From positions 9,119,001-9,183,000 of the forward strand of contig NZ_CP121650.1 of NCBI RefSeq assembly GCF_029714405.1: 64,000 nt of DNA, read 5' to 3'. Both the position numbers and the translations under genes were made by a program. Source of the DNA: Bradyrhizobium sp. CB82 (GTDB lineage Bacteria; Pseudomonadota; Alphaproteobacteria; Rhizobiales; Xanthobacteraceae). This document shows positions 63,778 to 64,000 of this stretch, piece by piece (position 1 is the stretch's first letter; each line of letters starts with the position of its first letter). The notes below the pieces were generated by a model, which saw only the letters and a list, made by a program, of their open reading frames with translations, was not told the origin of the DNA and searched no databases.

Positions 63778-63960
63778 GATCACTCTGCTCGAAAGGACCA
63801 GCGCACATTGTCGCGAGACGCCCGCAAACGCCACCCGAAAGCTGACGCGCCTTGCGTCGTGGCTGGGCTTCCTCCACAATTCCCGACAGCGATGGCGGCC
63901 GCTCAAAACGGGCGGAAACAGACCATCGGCAGATAATTCCGTCAGGAGGAAGATTCCGAG

Positions 63961-64000
63961 ATGAACAATCGTCCAGCCCGTTTGGCCGCCACCGCGGCCT
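63961..64000 (+). CDS. Start of an unidentified gene (cut by the window end)
   Basis: An ATG preceded by CAGGAGGAAG begins MNNRPARLAATAA. The basic start followed by alanines suggests a signal peptide or anchor. Only 13 codons are visible, so nothing more can be said. Confidence 0.5.
   Translation, partial: MNNRPARLAATAA

Overview
The window is a high-GC alphaproteobacterial chromosome segment that fits Bradyrhizobium or a close relative. The evidence is the gene order (prmC-DUF4167, phaB/phaA/phaR, ffs-dnaX-ybaB-recR, def-fmt-truA, dapD-dapE, mutS, glnD), the protein sequences, and many short palindromic intergenic repeats of the kind common in that genus. No rRNA, tRNA, CRISPR array, intact prophage or intact insertion sequence was seen. 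Almost everything is housekeeping or conserved metabolism. I found no clearly new multi-gene system. The most unusual stretch is the first 2 kb.

Layout. 1-2.9 kb: the tail of what looks like prfA, then about 1.9 kb of foreign or decayed material (a MarR gene, a frameshifted gene, fused scraps of a branched-chain amino acid ABC operon, an inverted scrap of a HIT gene), then prmC, which normally follows prfA directly. 2.9-12.6 kb: a 500-base spacer with tandem hairpins, DUF4167, a methyltransferase, gloB, a cupin, PHB metabolism (phaB, phaA, phaR), an Lrp regulator, a PfkB kinase, nudC and a HIT protein. 12.8-17.2 kb: a leftward operon of polar amino acid-type ABC transporter, an atypical SDR and an enolase-superfamily enzyme. 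17.4-24.8 kb: SRP RNA, dnaX-ybaB-recR, two exported proteins, ampG-like permease, rmuC and def. 25-29.7 kb: fmt-truA facing dapD-(DUF805 scrap)-dapE, and a truncated ABM gene. 29.8-44 kb: a GGDEF/EAL protein, small enzymes, ispA, mtgA, rpmF, a class A beta-lactamase, an antiporter, a cell-wall amidase, a TauD-type dioxygenase, ispG, a DMT exporter and a Fur/Zur regulator. 44.5-47.8 kb: a MarR-EmrA-EmrB efflux operon. 47.8-53.4 kb: intradiol aromatic ring cleavage (pcaHG, a second dioxygenase, a thiolase), interrupted by an AT-richer gene-poor stretch. 53.7-64 kb: mutS, a cytoplasmic chemoreceptor, a membrane protein, OsmC, glnD, ogt and the start of an exported protein.

How the genes work together. 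PhaA and PhaB make 3-hydroxybutyryl-CoA for PHB storage and PhaR represses and senses PHB. Def and Fmt are the two ends of the N-formylmethionine cycle. DapD and DapE are two steps of lysine/diaminopimelate synthesis, which together with MtgA, the amidase and the AmpG-like permease touches peptidoglycan turnover. IspG and IspA belong to isoprenoid synthesis. The ABC-SDR-enolase operon looks like uptake plus catabolism of one unknown small acid. PcaHG, the second intradiol enzyme and the thiolase belong to beta-ketoadipate-type aromatic degradation. All assignments come from reading the sequence and remembered family features. No database search was run.
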